From Lumbricus terrestris (taxonomy: Eukaryota > Annelida > Clitellata > Crassiclitellata > Lumbricidae), in NCBI GenBank assembly GCA_949752735.1, contig OX457037.1, positions 124,001 to 188,000 of the forward strand: a stretch of DNA of 64,000 nucleotides, given 5' to 3'. The stretch's first letter is position 1. Every line of letters starts with the position of its first letter. Shown in pieces: positions 22,966-34,830 of the stretch. The translations under genes and the position numbers were made by a program. The notes under the pieces are model-generated. The model searched no databases and had not been told where the DNA came from. It saw only the letters and a program-made list of their open reading frames with translations.

Positions 22966-24762
22966 ATCAATGACTGGAATGTCAGCTTACAAAAGCTGTC
23001 AACTATGCCAACAGTAAACAATCATTGACATAGAATTTATGGAAATAGACAGCTCTAGCTGTTCTGCTTAATGTCATTTCATCTGGTATCTACAACCACT
23101 AGACTAATAATCGACGATTCGATGGGGATTAAATGCATGCATCCAATAATAGCAAAATCATAATATTAATAATAATAATAATTTATAAAGATTAATTGAA
23201 TGTCTACATGAGTATATACCATTAACACCAGAGAATATAACAACAACTGCCAGATCATTAACAATGGAGCAAAAACATCAAATACATGCAAAATAATAAT
23301 AACGACGACGTCAATAATATTGATAAGTGATGTCCATCAGGTGACACTTTGGGTCAGAAAGACTCAACCCAAACAGATTTTTCTACAATCATGGGCTTTC
23401 TCCAGTTATTAGGATTGGATTTAAAAAATACTAACAATTAAAGACAGCACTAACAATAGTAATAGTATCATGATAACTAGGGTCCATTCTAGATAAAAAT
23501 GTACTTCTAAGTAATAGCAATAGTGAAAATAATAACAATAATAATACCAATAATACTACTACTAATAATAATAATCGTAAAATTGTTCTTTGCAGCAGTT
23601 CCCTTAGCCGTCTTGAGATGACATTTCAGAGTATTGGTTTACTTAATAATAATAACAACAATAATAAATCAAACTTGAAAACACACACCTTTTCCAACAT
23701 CTATCAATTTGTACACAAAGATTTAACGCAGTGGCATTTCGAGGCACATTCACACAGTTCTGTGATGAGGGCCGTTAACTCCTGAACAAAGAACTTCTTG
23801 TGCTGTTTCTTGTAAAACATGTTACGTTTAATAAATGATTGGTTACAAAAAATAAAAAGGCAACTGTCAAAGGCGTAGCTTTGGTGAAGTGTTGAACCGA
23901 TTAGTATATAATCAGGAACTGACTGACAGTCAGCAACGTTTACGCAGACGGAAGAATCCAATAGGACAAAGACACACACAGAGTGGAAGCACCAGAGCAG
24001 AGAATGGAGGAAACGAGGGAAGCAACAGGGCAGAGAAGGAAGCAGTGAAGCAGAGAATGGAGAAAGCAATGGATGGAGGGAATTCTCCTCAGTGAAACTA
24101 GAGTCAGACTGTAATACAATCCATATCCTTGCAATGTAGAAGAATAATATGAAGAAATGAATTTCAAACATTAGCGTATTTCTAAATTGTTTTTAAAATG
24201 TCAGATGTAATTAATAATAAATTATTGAGTATCTGAGAAACTAATTCATCATCAAAATAATTACCCATTAAATCGGTGGCCATTAAAATGCCAGATGCAA
24301 AAATTAATCTCATAAGCTTTCAATCTTCCACAATCTTTTCATGTCTCATCCGTCGTTTCTATCACAGCCAACTTTGAAGACACAAGTTTTCTGTTGAAAA
24401 AGCCAGAGGATAAAGATTCCGCAAAAGTTACAATGTCTCTGTATATGCGATTATGCGTGTGCATGAGCGTGTGTAGTTCCAAAATAAAACAGACGAAAAG
24501 ATTTTGAAACAGCAACTTACGAAACTCAAGACAAGATGTTAATGTAAAAATAACCATTCACAAAATAAAGCCGAAAACGTAAGCAGCTGGACTTGGAGAA
24601 GGCACTCTCTTCACTGGTTTCCATGGCAATACACGAATGTGTGTATGTGTGTGGTCAGAGTGCGAAACGCGGGTGGGCTTTGGAATATGTCTTGTTGCTG
24701 CTGGTGTGGAATTTGTCATCATCATCATCATCATCATCATCGTTTCGTCGATTGGTCTTCTA
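22966..24762. other. Non-coding; AT-rich with (AAT)n tracts
   Basis: Small (AAT)n runs near 23165 and 23525-23575. No supported exon. The left part may be 3' untranslated sequence of the exon at 24763. An (ATC)n run at 24718-24742 lies just past its stop. Confidence 0.4.
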
Positions 24763-24879
24763 TCAAGCGAGTCTGACGTCAGTGTAGTTGGTCTCCTCTG
24801 CCATCTGGAGCGGCTGTCGACTGCGAGGATTGTTGTCCAACTGGATTTGTGCGTAGTTCAATCCCTCCTCATCAATGTA
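24763..24879 (-). CDS. Terminal tail exon B2 with ITIM- and ITSM-type tyrosines
   Basis: Acceptor GTTTTTCCAG opens a phase-0 exon of 38 codons and TGA. The peptide begins YIDEEGLNYAQIQLD and ends ETNYTDVRLA. LNYAQI matches the ITIM pattern (S/I/V/L-x-Y-x-x-I/V/L). TNYTDV matches the ITSM pattern (T-x-Y-x-x-V/I). The two tyrosines are 23 residues apart. In known receptors such motifs, once phosphorylated, recruit SH2-domain phosphatases or adaptors at the inner face of the plasma membrane. The exon joins in phase to the exon at 25461-25623. Role by family is inference; the motifs and splice frame are seen directly. Other adhesion molecules also carry tail tyrosines. Confidence 0.82.
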   Translation of the reverse strand, partial: YIDEEGLNYAQIQLDNNPRSRQPLQMAEETNYTDVRLA

Positions 24880-25329
24880 CTGGAAAAACAAACATTTCAA
24901 CAGAACATCAAACGACCAAATCTTCTCCACTCTCCATATTCTTTCACTCAACCATCTCGCATTTCTCTCTTCTCACAAGGAAAGATGTCTACCGCACAGT
25001 TCACCATTGATGTCTTGCCAAGATTTTATCAACCATTCCATCAGCCAATCCCTTTGTTGCACTCTGAATGTCACTCATCCTAACACTTTGATCATTCTTC
25101 TATCCATAAGCAATAGTCTCCCCTTAAGTCCTCATCCGAAGACCTCTCAACCTTTCCTTGATCATTCCTCTCTTCCATTCTCTCCTTTACGACCTTCAAT
25201 GACAACATTTCCTCCATCCAATCTGAGCAGCAACTTGACAACTCCGACTGATTAGTTGTTACAAAGATAGATCGAGAATACACAACGCATAACACACATA
25301 TAGTCATCTATCATCCATTTTTGATCAAA

Positions 25330-25336
25330 GAATCTC

Positions 25337-25367
<31 letters not shown>

Positions 25368-25385
25368 ATCTCTTTCTCTCTATCT
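25330..25385. repeat. (CTGT)n and (CT)n microsatellite
   Basis: Simple repeat in the intron between the B1 and B2 exons and their flanks. Confidence 0.9.
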
Positions 25386-25460
25386 GTCACTGTCTGTGGC
25401 ATGTCTTGTCGTTCATGAGCTAAAGAGATGAGATGAAGATTCTGACGACGTTAGACTGAC

Positions 25461-25623
25461 CGGTCTCTCATGTTGACTGTTGGTGCTGTAGGGTGAAGAG
25501 AGTGATGAGCGCTTCGGAGGATAGTCATCCATTGCATATCCTCCCTGGACGAGATCTGGATTGGACGATCGCTGAGGTCCACGATGTCCGTTGTCATCGT
25601 ATGGAGGAGGTTTACTAAGGGTC
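25461..25623 (-). CDS. Internal tail exon B1
   Basis: Acceptor CATCTCAAG and donor GACCG|GTCAGT bound a 163-nt exon, phase 2 in and phase 0 out. Peptide: TLSKPPPYDDNGHRGPQRSN, DLVQGGYAMDDYPPKRSS, then SPYSTNSQHERP. It is polar with several tyrosines. PPPY fits the WW-domain ligand pattern PPxY. It resembles the cytoplasmic juxtamembrane or tail segments of IgSF adhesion receptors in composition, but I cannot name a family. The split Gly codon (GG from the 28-nt exon at 29302 plus G) joins it in frame to the micro-exon. Confidence 0.78.
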
Positions 25624-25704
25624 CTTGAGATGAGGAGAGAAAAGAAGACTCATATCATTCAGTCAATCCATCCACATATCATCCGGCATGCCTGATTGCT
25701 TGGT

Positions 25705-25762
25705 AAGATCATTATGATGATGATGATGATGATGACGATGATGATGATGATGACGATGATTG
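25705..25762. repeat. (GAT)n microsatellite
   Basis: GATGATGAC-type trinucleotide run just upstream of exon B1 in minus sense. Confidence 0.9.
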
Positions 25763-26950
25763 GTTGGGTGATAGGAGCAGGAAACAGACTGAATGGAAGG
25801 AGAAGCAAGTAAGTGATTCATATGAATAACAAATTAAAGAATCAGGCAACAGCAAAAACAAAATGACATGCAACGACAAATGGGAGACATTCCAATGCTA
25901 AACAGGAAAGGAAGGAACGAGGAAGAAAGGTTGGTTAAGAGACATTGATTAAGAGGAATGAGAGAGAATAGGTGGGAAGAGAAAGAGAGAACGTCAAACA
26001 AAGGGAACGAGGTGAGGTTTGATAGAAATGAGTCAAATGTAGCACAAAACATTAGATATGTAACAAGTCTGTAAAGACTCAGTGCTACAAAAGAAAAACC
26101 AAAAGACAGTCACTGCAGTCAGTCAATCAGACAGACAGAGTCAGACAGACAGACAGACAGCTGCATCTGGCCTCTCATTTCATATTTTGTTTGGCTGGGG
26201 AAAGCTGGAGTGGGTGTCATCTGAACCAGTTTGCAATGAGAAGAATATAATATGTATAGGAAAATCTTTCACAAAATTGAACACATGCATCTAGGCAATC
26301 AAACTAATAACAACAAATTTTCAAAAGTCATAATAAAGCACAGTTTGATTTATTATAGTACAATGAACACATTTTATCATATCATAAAATTTTCTGTATA
26401 TCATCACAGTTGGTTAATTTATAGACAATGTGCAGATCAAAAATATAACAACTGTAACAAGAATTTTCCACAACAAAAAACAATAATACTAGAGTCTGAA
26501 CAAATGGTTTTTTCTCTTTGCAGCCAACATACAACTCGGCAAGGAGAAATCAAGAACAAAATATCTGACGTTGTGCAAGGGAACAAATTACGGAAGAAAT
26601 GAAGTGCAAATCATTTGGAAATAATCATTTATCAATTGATTGAAGAATTAAATGAAGTTAATAGCATCAACATTTCTAAAAGAAATTCAGTTGAACAAAT
26701 AAAATCGGAGAATGTCATTACAACAATACACGAATCTCTTAAGTGGGAAAATAAATGCAAAGATGGCAGTAGAGACATCCATCCAAACAGGAGAATTAGT
26801 CTCTCATTCAATCCATAAAGTTCTTTCCTTACATCCTCTGCATTGAAAGAAGATATGAGAATAAGAATTTTGAAAGGCAAAAACTCTGAGATGTAAATGA
26901 TTCAGAAAACGAATTTAAACAAGACAATACTGGAATGTAGTGGAAGAAAA
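25763..26950. other. No gene seen
   Basis: AT-rich intronic-looking DNA. A (GACA)n run lies at about 26125-26160. The 116-codon plus-strand frame at 26252-26602 has no motif or splice support. Confidence 0.4.
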
Positions 26951-26951
26951 C

Positions 26952-26994
26952 TCTCTCTCTCTCTATCTCTGTGTATCTCTATCTCTGTGTGTGT

Positions 26995-27070
<76 letters not shown>
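26952..27070. repeat. (CT)n / (GT)n microsatellite
   Basis: Long CT dinucleotide run with short TGTG interruptions. Confidence 0.97.
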
Positions 27071-27260
27071 CTCTATCCAGTCTCCTGCTGCTTCCACTGC
27101 CATCGGATAGAAGAAAACAATCGAGTGAAAAGGGCGCATGCTAATTCTGCTAACATCAATCAAATATCAGAACTAAAGATTTTTTAAAATAATTTAGTGT
27201 CTTAAATGATTTGAGAATCAACATTGTGGCTGATCGATACATCCATCCATCCATTCATCC

Positions 27261-27413
27261 TTAGGCCTTTTCTATCTGCACGTATTTAACATCCTCCTCC
27301 TCCTCTGCATCCTTCAAAGCATCGTCCACATCCTGCAGCTGCTGAATCTTTGGCAGAGCATCCGGTGCTAAATCTGCGTAGACCAGTTGATCTTCATCAG
27401 TCACAGTTGGCAC
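27261..27413 (-). CDS. Terminal tail exon A2 with paired ITIM-type motifs
   Basis: Acceptor TCTTTCTGATGTTAG opens a phase-0 exon of 50 codons and TAA. The peptide is VPTVTDEDQLVYADLAPDAL, then PKIQQLQDVDDALKDAEEEE, then DVKYVQIEKA. LVYADL and VKYVQI both satisfy the ITIM pattern and are 32 residues apart, separated by a short acidic, probably helical segment. It joins in phase to the exon at 27749-27971. This is a second tail with the same logic as tail B (two tyrosine motifs, terminal exon, phase 0) but unrelated sequence. SH2-partner recruitment is inferred from motif type only. Confidence 0.8.
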   Translation of the reverse strand: MPTVTDEDQLVYADLAPDALPKIQQLQDVDDALKDAEEEEDVKYVQIEKA

Positions 27414-27748
27414 CTAACATCAGAAAGACGACATCCATTCAGAATCTGCATCAAATATCAACAGCCATCTCGAGTAGAAAAGACAGAGTAAAGACAATTC
27501 TTCTTCTTTTTCAGTCACAACCTAAACAAGGACTTTTTTATGTTTTATGTTCAACCATCTCTTGCTACATCCTACAACACACAAGTCCAACGGACTTTCA
27601 ATATGAGCATCAACTGTAAACTTAAGACAAAATATCTTCTGATTACATTTTGACTTTGTTGTGCCGTCGGTGAAAGATTATTGTCTGCATCAGACCCTGG
27701 CGCAATAGAAGTTAATAATTGGGATGTAAGAGATCATGAGTAACTTAC

Positions 27749-27971
27749 TTTGCTTGTGTTGTTGTTATCTGGAAAGGTGACGTGATTTCGATCAGCATCC
27801 GGAGCAGAAAGAGTTGCAGCAGCAGCAGCAGAGGAAGGAGGAGGATGAGAATAGACGACGAGAGGTTGGCTGCTGCTGCTGGTGCGATGATTGGTGATGT
27901 TGCTGCTGCTCTCCTCCTTATCCGTCATCTGCCTATAATCTCCGACCGTCATCTGATGATGATCACCTTTT
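27749..27971 (-). CDS. Internal tail exon A1
   Basis: Acceptor TTTTTCTGGCAACAG and donor AGCAAA|GTAAGT bound a 223-nt exon, phase 2 in and phase 0 out. The peptide runs KGDHHQMTVGDYRQMTDKEE, then SSSNITNHRTSSSSQPLVVY, a Pro and Ala run, and DADRNHVTFPDNNNTSK. It is a hydrophilic linker with several Ser/Thr and VVYSHP. The split codon takes GG from the micro-exon at 29302 plus A, giving Gly. A1 and B1 cannot be spliced to each other in frame because both enter in phase 2 and leave in phase 0, so they look mutually exclusive. Confidence 0.75.
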
Positions 27972-28007
27972 CTGTTGCCAGAAAAACCAGTCAACCTCCG
28001 TCTCATC

Positions 28008-28049
28008 ACTCTCTCTCTGTCTCTGCCTCTCCCTCCCTGCCTCTCTCTC

Positions 28050-28095
<46 letters not shown>

Positions 28096-28175
28096 CCTCC
28101 CTCGCTCTCTCTCTCTCTCATGCTCTGTCTCGTTTCTCTCTCTTTCTGTCCCCTCCCTCTCTGTCTCACCTCGTA
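28008..28175. repeat. (CT)n-rich low-complexity tract
   Basis: CTCTCTCTC with CCCTCC interruptions, immediately upstream of exon A1 in minus sense. Several long fake Leu/Ser or Arg/Glu frames come from it. Confidence 0.95.
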
Positions 28176-28291
28176 TATGTCTGTCTGAGTTATCTATGGC
28201 CCTGTCTCTGTCTGTCCCCAAAACGTCTTTTTCCACCTGTCTAAGGCCGTCTTGTAAAAAGTATAAATTCAGTGCAGATGGAACAATAGGA

Positions 28292-28717
28292 GGCCGTCCA
28301 TAAAGTATGTCACGCTATTTTTGACCATTTTTGACCCCCCTCCCCCCTGTCACAAACTGTCACAAATCTCGGCCCCCCCCTAAAGTACGTCACACTTTCG
28401 AACAAAAAATTTAAAAACATCACCATTTACCTAACCCTCTAAGCCCTAGGATGCTATCCCTAATCCCTCTGATAGTGACGTGTGTCCCTAAACGCTTTGA
28501 TAGTGACGGGAAATCAACTTTTATCCCGCCAGGCCGAGTTTTAGACACGCCTGGCCAGGCCGGGTCGGATTTTAGGTACTAAGAACAAAAAAAAATAAGA
28601 ATTTAAAAAATAAATGTGTGACGTCACACATGGCTTGACCCCCTCCCCCCTGTCACAAACTGTCACACTTTCTTACACCCCTCCCCCCCTGGAGCGTGAC
28701 GTACTTTATGGACGGCC
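28292..28717. mobile_element. Non-autonomous DNA element, GGCCGTCCATAAAG ends
   Basis: Ends GGCCGTCCATAAAGTATGTC and its near-perfect complement at 28694-28717. Subterminal blocks (TTTGACCCCCCTCCCCCCTG and the CACAAACTGTCACA words) recur near both ends. The flanking duplication is ambiguous, so the superfamily is not assigned. No ORF. Confidence 0.8.
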
Positions 28718-29173
28718 CATAAGTGGGTCAATTAAGACCAACGACGCCAGTGGTGAAAGTTGGCAACCAGAACTTTCAAGATGTTGTCCAAAAAATCGAA
28801 ATATGACACACTTCCTGGAAAGTCGTTTTCTTCATCAGATGACCTTAATGCACGTTATATAAGTTATTGACAACTTAGAGGAGAGATAGCTAGAGATAGC
28901 AAGGGAAACGATTTGCTTACAACAGCTGATGATGAGGACAATTATACATAAGATACCGCAGAGGATGACGGTTCAGATGAAACCCACTCTGGTCAGTGCT
29001 GCAAATTAACTTTTGACTGGAACATACACATGTACTTTCAATACAGAAAATCTAATCGTCATCATAGTCACTGCCACACAAGCCTTTAGCTTAAAAGAAT
29101 CATCATCAGTACAACTAGACAACAACCACAGTGATTCCACTTCAACAACTTCTTAAAGACCAACCAGTCAACA

Positions 29174-29211
<38 letters not shown>

Positions 29212-29301
29212 CCACCAATACACACAGAAAGAGAGTTAATCAAATGATCAATTGATCGTTTGATGATGAAATAGAGAGATTGATGTCTGATGATGACTCA
29301 C

Positions 29302-29329
29302 CCTTCGCTGCCACCACTGGAATATTTGT
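29302..29329 (-). CDS. 28-nt micro-exon linking the TM exon to the tail exons
   Basis: Acceptor TCTCTGCTTCTGTAG and donor GAAGG|GTGAGT bound exactly 28 nt: two bases to finish a codon, eight codons (KYSSGGSE) and two bases (GG). It enters in phase 1, matching the TM exon's exit at 45329. It leaves in phase 2, matching the entries of A1, B1 and D1. No other small exon found here bridges phase 1 to phase 2. The product would read ...KKNKADKYSSGGSEG then a tail. The small size lowers certainty, but the double phase match and strong splice sites are hard to get by chance. Confidence 0.7.
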
Positions 29330-30300
29330 CTACAGAAGCAGAGACAAAACAAGAAATAACAATCAAACATTCAGAAAGTTCATCCATTTATTTCCACTCA
29401 TGAACAAAGACAATTCACCAGTTGTAGGATTAGTAATTAGTTAGTGCTTAGATGATTAGTCCTTGAGCATCAATAAAAAAACAACGATCAAAGTCTGTAT
29501 TGTATTTTCAATGCCCTGCGCTTGATTCAATTAATCACAACAACAATCAACTACTTGTTTCCTAGCATCTAATAAATTGCTATAAAATTTCATCAAAGAT
29601 GAATAAATTGAGTGACATATTTTAAGTACTGAAACTCCTAAAGAACATAAATCACTTTCCTTCTAAATACAATAACAGACACAGAATATCTATATAGCTC
29701 ATCCCTAAGCACGGTCAATCGTGAATCAGTTGCCTATAGCGTCAAACCAAACACTGTGCAACTTTCACTCAGTCCTCATAATTATAAGACTGCAGATCAA
29801 CTGCAATCAATTGGAGGCAAAAAATGCAAATTATATATCAGACACCTACAAAACTTTATTTCTATTGCATAATTTTGTTTGATAACATTAATAAAGTGCA
29901 TTATATGATTTCCTAATCAAATATGAATATCGCTAAATTAAGTCAATAAGATAAATTTCACTATTAAATAATTACCAAAATACTAATCAATGACACAAAT
30001 GCAAAGAATGAGAGAGCCCACACAAATGTCTGGCTGCTAATCGAATGTTCAGAAAATTCAAATAAATAATCAGTTGCCAGATTGTATCACCAAAATCACT
30101 TCATAATGTGTAAACACGTAAGAAAACCAGCTCTGAGTAAAATGCTAAAAGATACATATATATGTCTATCTATATCATGATTAACAACAGGATTAAAAAT
30201 GGAACGCATAAAATAGCACAAAAACCAGTAAATATGAAAATTCATTCTTGGCTTAGTTTCAAATCGAAAACAAGAGAAATCACTGAAGTATATCAGTAGT
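29330..30300. other. No gene seen (intron)
   Basis: AT-rich DNA between the micro-exon and a hAT insertion. No motif or structured repeat. Confidence 0.45.
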
Positions 30301-30308
30301 AACTGCAG

Positions 30309-31144
30309 CATAGATTGAGTATTCGTGACTTTTGGGTTTAATATTCGTAAATATTCGTGAATATTAAGATTTTTTAATATTCGTAAATATTCGTAAATAT
30401 TCGTTAACGGATTAAAGTGAACCATTGACACCGCAATATTACCCGGTAAATCAGTTTAAGTTTCTGGATGTCTCCATGACATTCACTCGCATTCAGGGCA
30501 AGGCTGAATTAAAATATGCGATGCGCTTAATATGCTGAGATCGGGATAATTTTTGCTTGTAATCTGGCACTATTATTTCCTGCGTTTGCATTTATATTTA
30601 CTCGTCCTGCTACACTGATATAAAACAACTTTATCAATTTGCAGTTAGGCTACTATTATAGGCAGTTAAAGTTTAGGCTATTTATAATTTAGCCTACCAT
30701 TGCTGCTACTTGCCAACTGCCATCGGTGGCTCTGCATCTTTTCTGTTCGAGAGGATGGTCAGAAGTCAGACAAAGTGACTAACATTAGCCTAACAGTCAT
30801 TAAGTAATAAGTATCGAATGCCGCATGGCCACATTGGCCAGCAGAGATTTTGAAGTTTTTTTATAATAAATCTATTAAAGTTATTGTCACTTAATGATAC
30901 AGGCCTATGCGTGGTCTAACTCAATTTTGTACAATTCATTCAGTAAAAGTTAAACATTTTCATAAATAAGAAAATAAGAATTAAGAATGAAGAATTTCTT
31001 GAAAGAACAAGAATAAAGAATTTCTTGAATTAACATAATAGCCTATTTTACGAATATAATATTCGTTGGCAGTTTTAATATTCGTTAATATTCGTGAATA
31101 TTTGAAAATCTTAATATTCGTAATATGCGAATACTCAATCTATG
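30309..31144. mobile_element. hAT non-autonomous element, CATAG-type ends
   Basis: Ends CATAGATTGAGTATTCG and CGAATACTCAATCTATG, flanked by AACTGCAG on both sides (30301-30308, 31145-31152). TATTCGTAAATATTCGT repeats lie near both ends. It shares its first bases with the element at 22525. No ORF. Confidence 0.92.
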
Positions 31145-31152
31145 AACTGCAG

Positions 31153-32051
31153 AATAAAACATAACAGGCAAGAAATGAGTATTATAGATAAAAATGAAAG
31201 AACATTGCAAAAACAGATCCAAAGACAAGTCATGAAATTCAATGCGCACCAAAGAAACATTGCACAGAGATCGCAAACTAATGGCACACTCGCCCGACAA
31301 AACTATTTTCAACAGAATCCAAATGATGATCACACTTCAGTCAAGAACTCAACGCTTATGAAACCCCAGAAAGAAACAAAACAGTAAACCAATCAAATAC
31401 ATAAATAACAACCATGAGAGGAGTTTTGATGTTTGCCATTTGACCTGAATATACAATCTGCATAATGTATTATACAATCCATCAGATCACAGATCTGTTT
31501 CAATTAATGAAAGATTGCTTTCATCAATTGAAGAAACATTTTTACACAGATTATGTTTTGCCAAAGACGCAGAGACTACCGGCGTTGTTACTCTCAAAGT
31601 ATAATCCATTCCAAGAAACTGACAATAGTCAGAAAAGAAACGAAATGACAAAATTAATCCTGAAATAAAAAAGGAAGAACCTTCAACAGAAGAAAGACAG
31701 TAACCGCTGATGTAGGTTAGATGAATCTAACTACATTCATCTGCAATCAACTCTTCTTACTCAACTGCCAACTCTTAGAATAACTCCTCAAGACACAATA
31801 AAGTGTTCACTGCAATGCAATCACTAACTCACTTCTTGATTCTACAAAAAAAGAAGATAACAGGAACTGAAATGGATCCGAAGATGGTTCTTGATTAGAA
31901 GCTGAAGCAACAATTATTCATGAACAATTAATATTCATGAACAACTAATATTCATGAGCAATTAATATTCATGAACAGCAGGCCTTGCAAAGACACAAAG
32001 TAGAAGAAGGCCAGGACAGAGACACAGACATACAGACCAACCATCCAATGC
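31153..32051. other. No gene seen; short ATTAATATTCATGAAC repeat
   Basis: Three or four copies of a 19-bp ATTCATGA-containing unit at 31915-31978. Otherwise featureless. Confidence 0.45.
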
Positions 32052-32059
32052 TCTCCAGA

Positions 32060-33225
32060 CAGGCCCGCCGAGAGGGGGGGGGCAGGGGGTCAAATGCCCA
32101 GGGGCCCGGCGACTTTTAGGGGCCCGGAGGGGGCCCGGGCTACAGTGATTATAATATGTTTCATATGTTGATTACTGGCGGCGGGCCCCACCTTTAGTCA
32201 CTTGTATTACTTAGCCCTTTGTTTGTGATTTATGTTGTTTTAAATAGGACCTAATAGGCTATTAGCCTACTGCTACACTATTACAATTGTTTAAGTTTCG
32301 AACAACTGTCCATTACCTTAGTTATAGGCATGGTTATAGGTGTTTTGCCAAATAAACGCAAACTTCCGTCTCAGAACGTTCTTTTGCTAAATTATGCGTT
32401 GTCAGATTTCAATTGCAAGTGAACAAATCTAAATGATAAATTTCTCTCGCAACGATGGAATATTTTATAAACACAAATCTGGAGCATAAAAACAAAAAGC
32501 TAATAAGTTTGAAAAGACAAAAATTGATAAGCTTATACAGTAGCACACTATTTCAATTCAGAATAACAAAAGAAGGCAATCAGAACCAGTAATTAGGCCT
32601 ATACTCCTACATCGGTTGATTCTAGTGAATTAAACGTGCCTGCATGATGATCGTAGCCTACATAACTGAATGGATGAAAATGAAGTTTGTGGTGTTAGTA
32701 TCTTAATTCCAAATGAAAACATCACAAATAAGAATCATGAAAATGCTGAAATTATGGAAACTGTACAGAGACATTGTTTTTTATGTTGGCACTCTGCCGC
32801 CAGGGCCCGCGTTTAGACCTATACACAAACGACTGAGATGATAATTATAGGCTGCTATTAAGCTTGCAGGAAACGGCCCTCCAAGACATTCGAACAATTT
32901 TCCAGGCGATGAAGAAAGAGTATTTCCGAAGTACATTTTTAAAGTTCGTAGACAAGATAGAGAACTACCAGGATATTATAAGAGATACTGTTGCAGTTAA
33001 ATCCAGAAAGGTTGCTTATTGATTACCATATTATTTGAAAATTAAATTCTTAACATTAAGAACTGATCAAAGTCATAAATGGTAAGCATTAGCATGCATT
33101 TATACCCACACTATTGTTATTTTTATTTTGAGTGTGAATTTGCTCAATAAGTTATTAAGCCTTAAGATAGTTTAGGGCCCGTGACTGCTCAGCCCAGGGG
33201 CCCGGAATTTCTGTCGGCGGGCCTG
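32060..33225. mobile_element. hAT non-autonomous element, CAGGCCCGCCGA ends
   Basis: Begins CAGGCCCGCCGA and ends TCGGCGGGCCTG, flanked by TCTCCAGA on both sides (32052-32059, 33226-33233). Subterminal GGGGCCCGG words at both ends. The interior has lost any clear transposase. Confidence 0.9.
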
Positions 33226-33449
33226 TCTCCAGACAGGCACATAACAAAAAACACACTTCTGATAAACATATATAAAAATAAACTGCCACACTAGGACACT
33301 GTCTGTCTGTTCGTCTGTCTGTCTGTCTGTCGCTGGTCATATGCTGCGAATTCACAGAAAACTTATATTAACATGCCAAAGAATCAAAAAGCCGCCACAT
33401 GTAACTGACTGAGAACATTAGAATAGATGACAATATATCACAAAGGAAA

Positions 33450-33453
33450 AGAA

Positions 33454-33490
<37 letters not shown>
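33450..33490. repeat. (GA)n microsatellite
   Basis: About 20 AG units. Confidence 0.95.
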
Positions 33491-33491
<1 letters not shown>

Positions 33492-33779
33492 TCTCCTTCT
33501 TTAATAGTCTTGCCTTCTATTAGAAATGACTCTCGCATTGCACAGACTACATATAAAGAAAATGCCAAAATCTGAGTCAAACCTTGATGGATGTTTCATT
33601 CGCCAGGTGGCCGTCATGCATCCCCAATCACCAGAGGGCCTCCTGCTGCACATTGCTCTTGGCTCTTGGCTGTATATAATATGCTCTCAAGACTGCTACT
33701 GGTTTGCCTGAAGGCAATTTGCCATAGTCATCTATAGATTTTTTTACCTAGCACACCTGATCAATCCAGGTGCAAGTCC

Positions 33780-33986
33780 CTAGACATGACAGGTAATCTC
33801 TCTATCTACACAACTAACACCAACATCACCTCTTCCTCCTCCAGAACTGCACACTGTGCATGGCCCCTGCAGACATTTTTGTGACCATGACTGTGTGGTT
33901 CTTATAGACCCTGCACCACTGGTGGTGGCTAAAACCACAATGCCCAGCAATACACATAATATCACATTAGAAAGCATAAAATACAC
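33780..33986 (-). CDS. Possible small secreted protein ORF, low confidence
   Basis: A 68-codon frame starts MYFMLSNVILCVLLGIVVLA, which looks like a signal peptide, followed by six cysteines in about 40 residues. It has no upstream or splice evidence and lies in an intron of the candidate receptor gene. Chance is the main alternative. Confidence 0.15.
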   Translation of the reverse strand: MYFMLSNVILCVLLGIVVLATTSGAGSIRTTQSWSQKCLQGPCTVCSSGGGRGDVGVSCVDREITCHV

Positions 33987-34239
33987 ATGAACTGTATGTT
34001 AGGTGGGTGGTAGGTAGGTACATGGCCTGAGTCTTAACAGATCGTGACTCGGTCAAAACGGACATCCGCCGTTTGACGAAAACTATTCAGCGTTGAAGAA
34101 TGATTCCACACAAAAACATGAACCAATCAGCAATCATCATTATGACATGAAGAAAAATGAGATATAACACAAAGAGGAAGTAGCGGCGAAAAAGGGAAAA
34201 TTGGCAAGATATAGGAAGGAAAAGACAAATCTAGGGACT

Positions 34240-34372
34240 AACAGAGACAGGGACCATGAAAGAGAGACAGACAGACAGACTAGACTGACAGACAGACAAG
34301 GACTGAAACAGAGACAGAGAAACAGAGACAGAGAAAGACAGACAGAGAGAGAGAGAGAGAGACCCAAAGAAG
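34240..34372. repeat. (GACA)n / (GAGA)n low-complexity tract
   Basis: Mixed simple repeats that create long fake open frames on both strands. Confidence 0.9.
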
Positions 34373-34750
34373 AGAGCATGCATGTGTGAGGGAGTTCAGC
34401 TAGTTTAGAATCAGACAGACAACTTTTCCTTTGCACAAATTCAACATAGAAATCTTATGAAAAATTCAAGTTCAGTGACAAAAACGAAATCACAGAAGAC
34501 ATCGGTTGTTGAAAACACAAAACCATTTCCAAGTAACAACAGAGAAAAACTTTAAAGAAATAACATAAAACCATCTCAATGAGAGAAAAAGCAAATAATA
34601 ACGGTGACTCCTCAACTGCCAATCGGGAGGGGGGGACTGTTGGACTCTGCCAGCAAATCAACCAAAACCCTCCAACCCCAACCCCTCCTATCTATTGAAT
34701 AAAGTCATCAGCCTATCTAAGGACGTCCGGAGGGTAACAATAGGAAACCC

Positions 34751-34822
34751 CTAACTCTTCTGCTGCCCTTCTTCGGCCTCTGCAATTTCAAAGTTCTGTG
34801 TCGATATGAAATGGGTTCCATA
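34751..34822 (-). CDS. Possible alternative terminal exon, low confidence
   Basis: Acceptor GGATATGTTTTTCAG followed in phase 0 by YGTHFISTQNFEIAEAEEGQ then QKS and a TAG. An acidic tail of this kind could follow the phase-0 donor of the candidate exon at 44294-44457. It is short and the other two frames are also open for a while, so support is weak. Confidence 0.25.
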   Translation of the reverse strand, partial: YGTHFISTQNFEIAEAEEGQQKS

Positions 34823-34830
34823 CTGAAAAA

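Noticed and set aside
27782..28303. 173-codon plus-strand frame over the CT-rich tract
   Set aside because: It is antisense to exon A1 and then reads a CT microsatellite; composition is not protein-like.
33780..33986. Small secreted cysteine-rich protein
   Set aside because: Kept only as a low-confidence feature. A signal-like N-terminus alone is not enough, and no transcript signal is visible.
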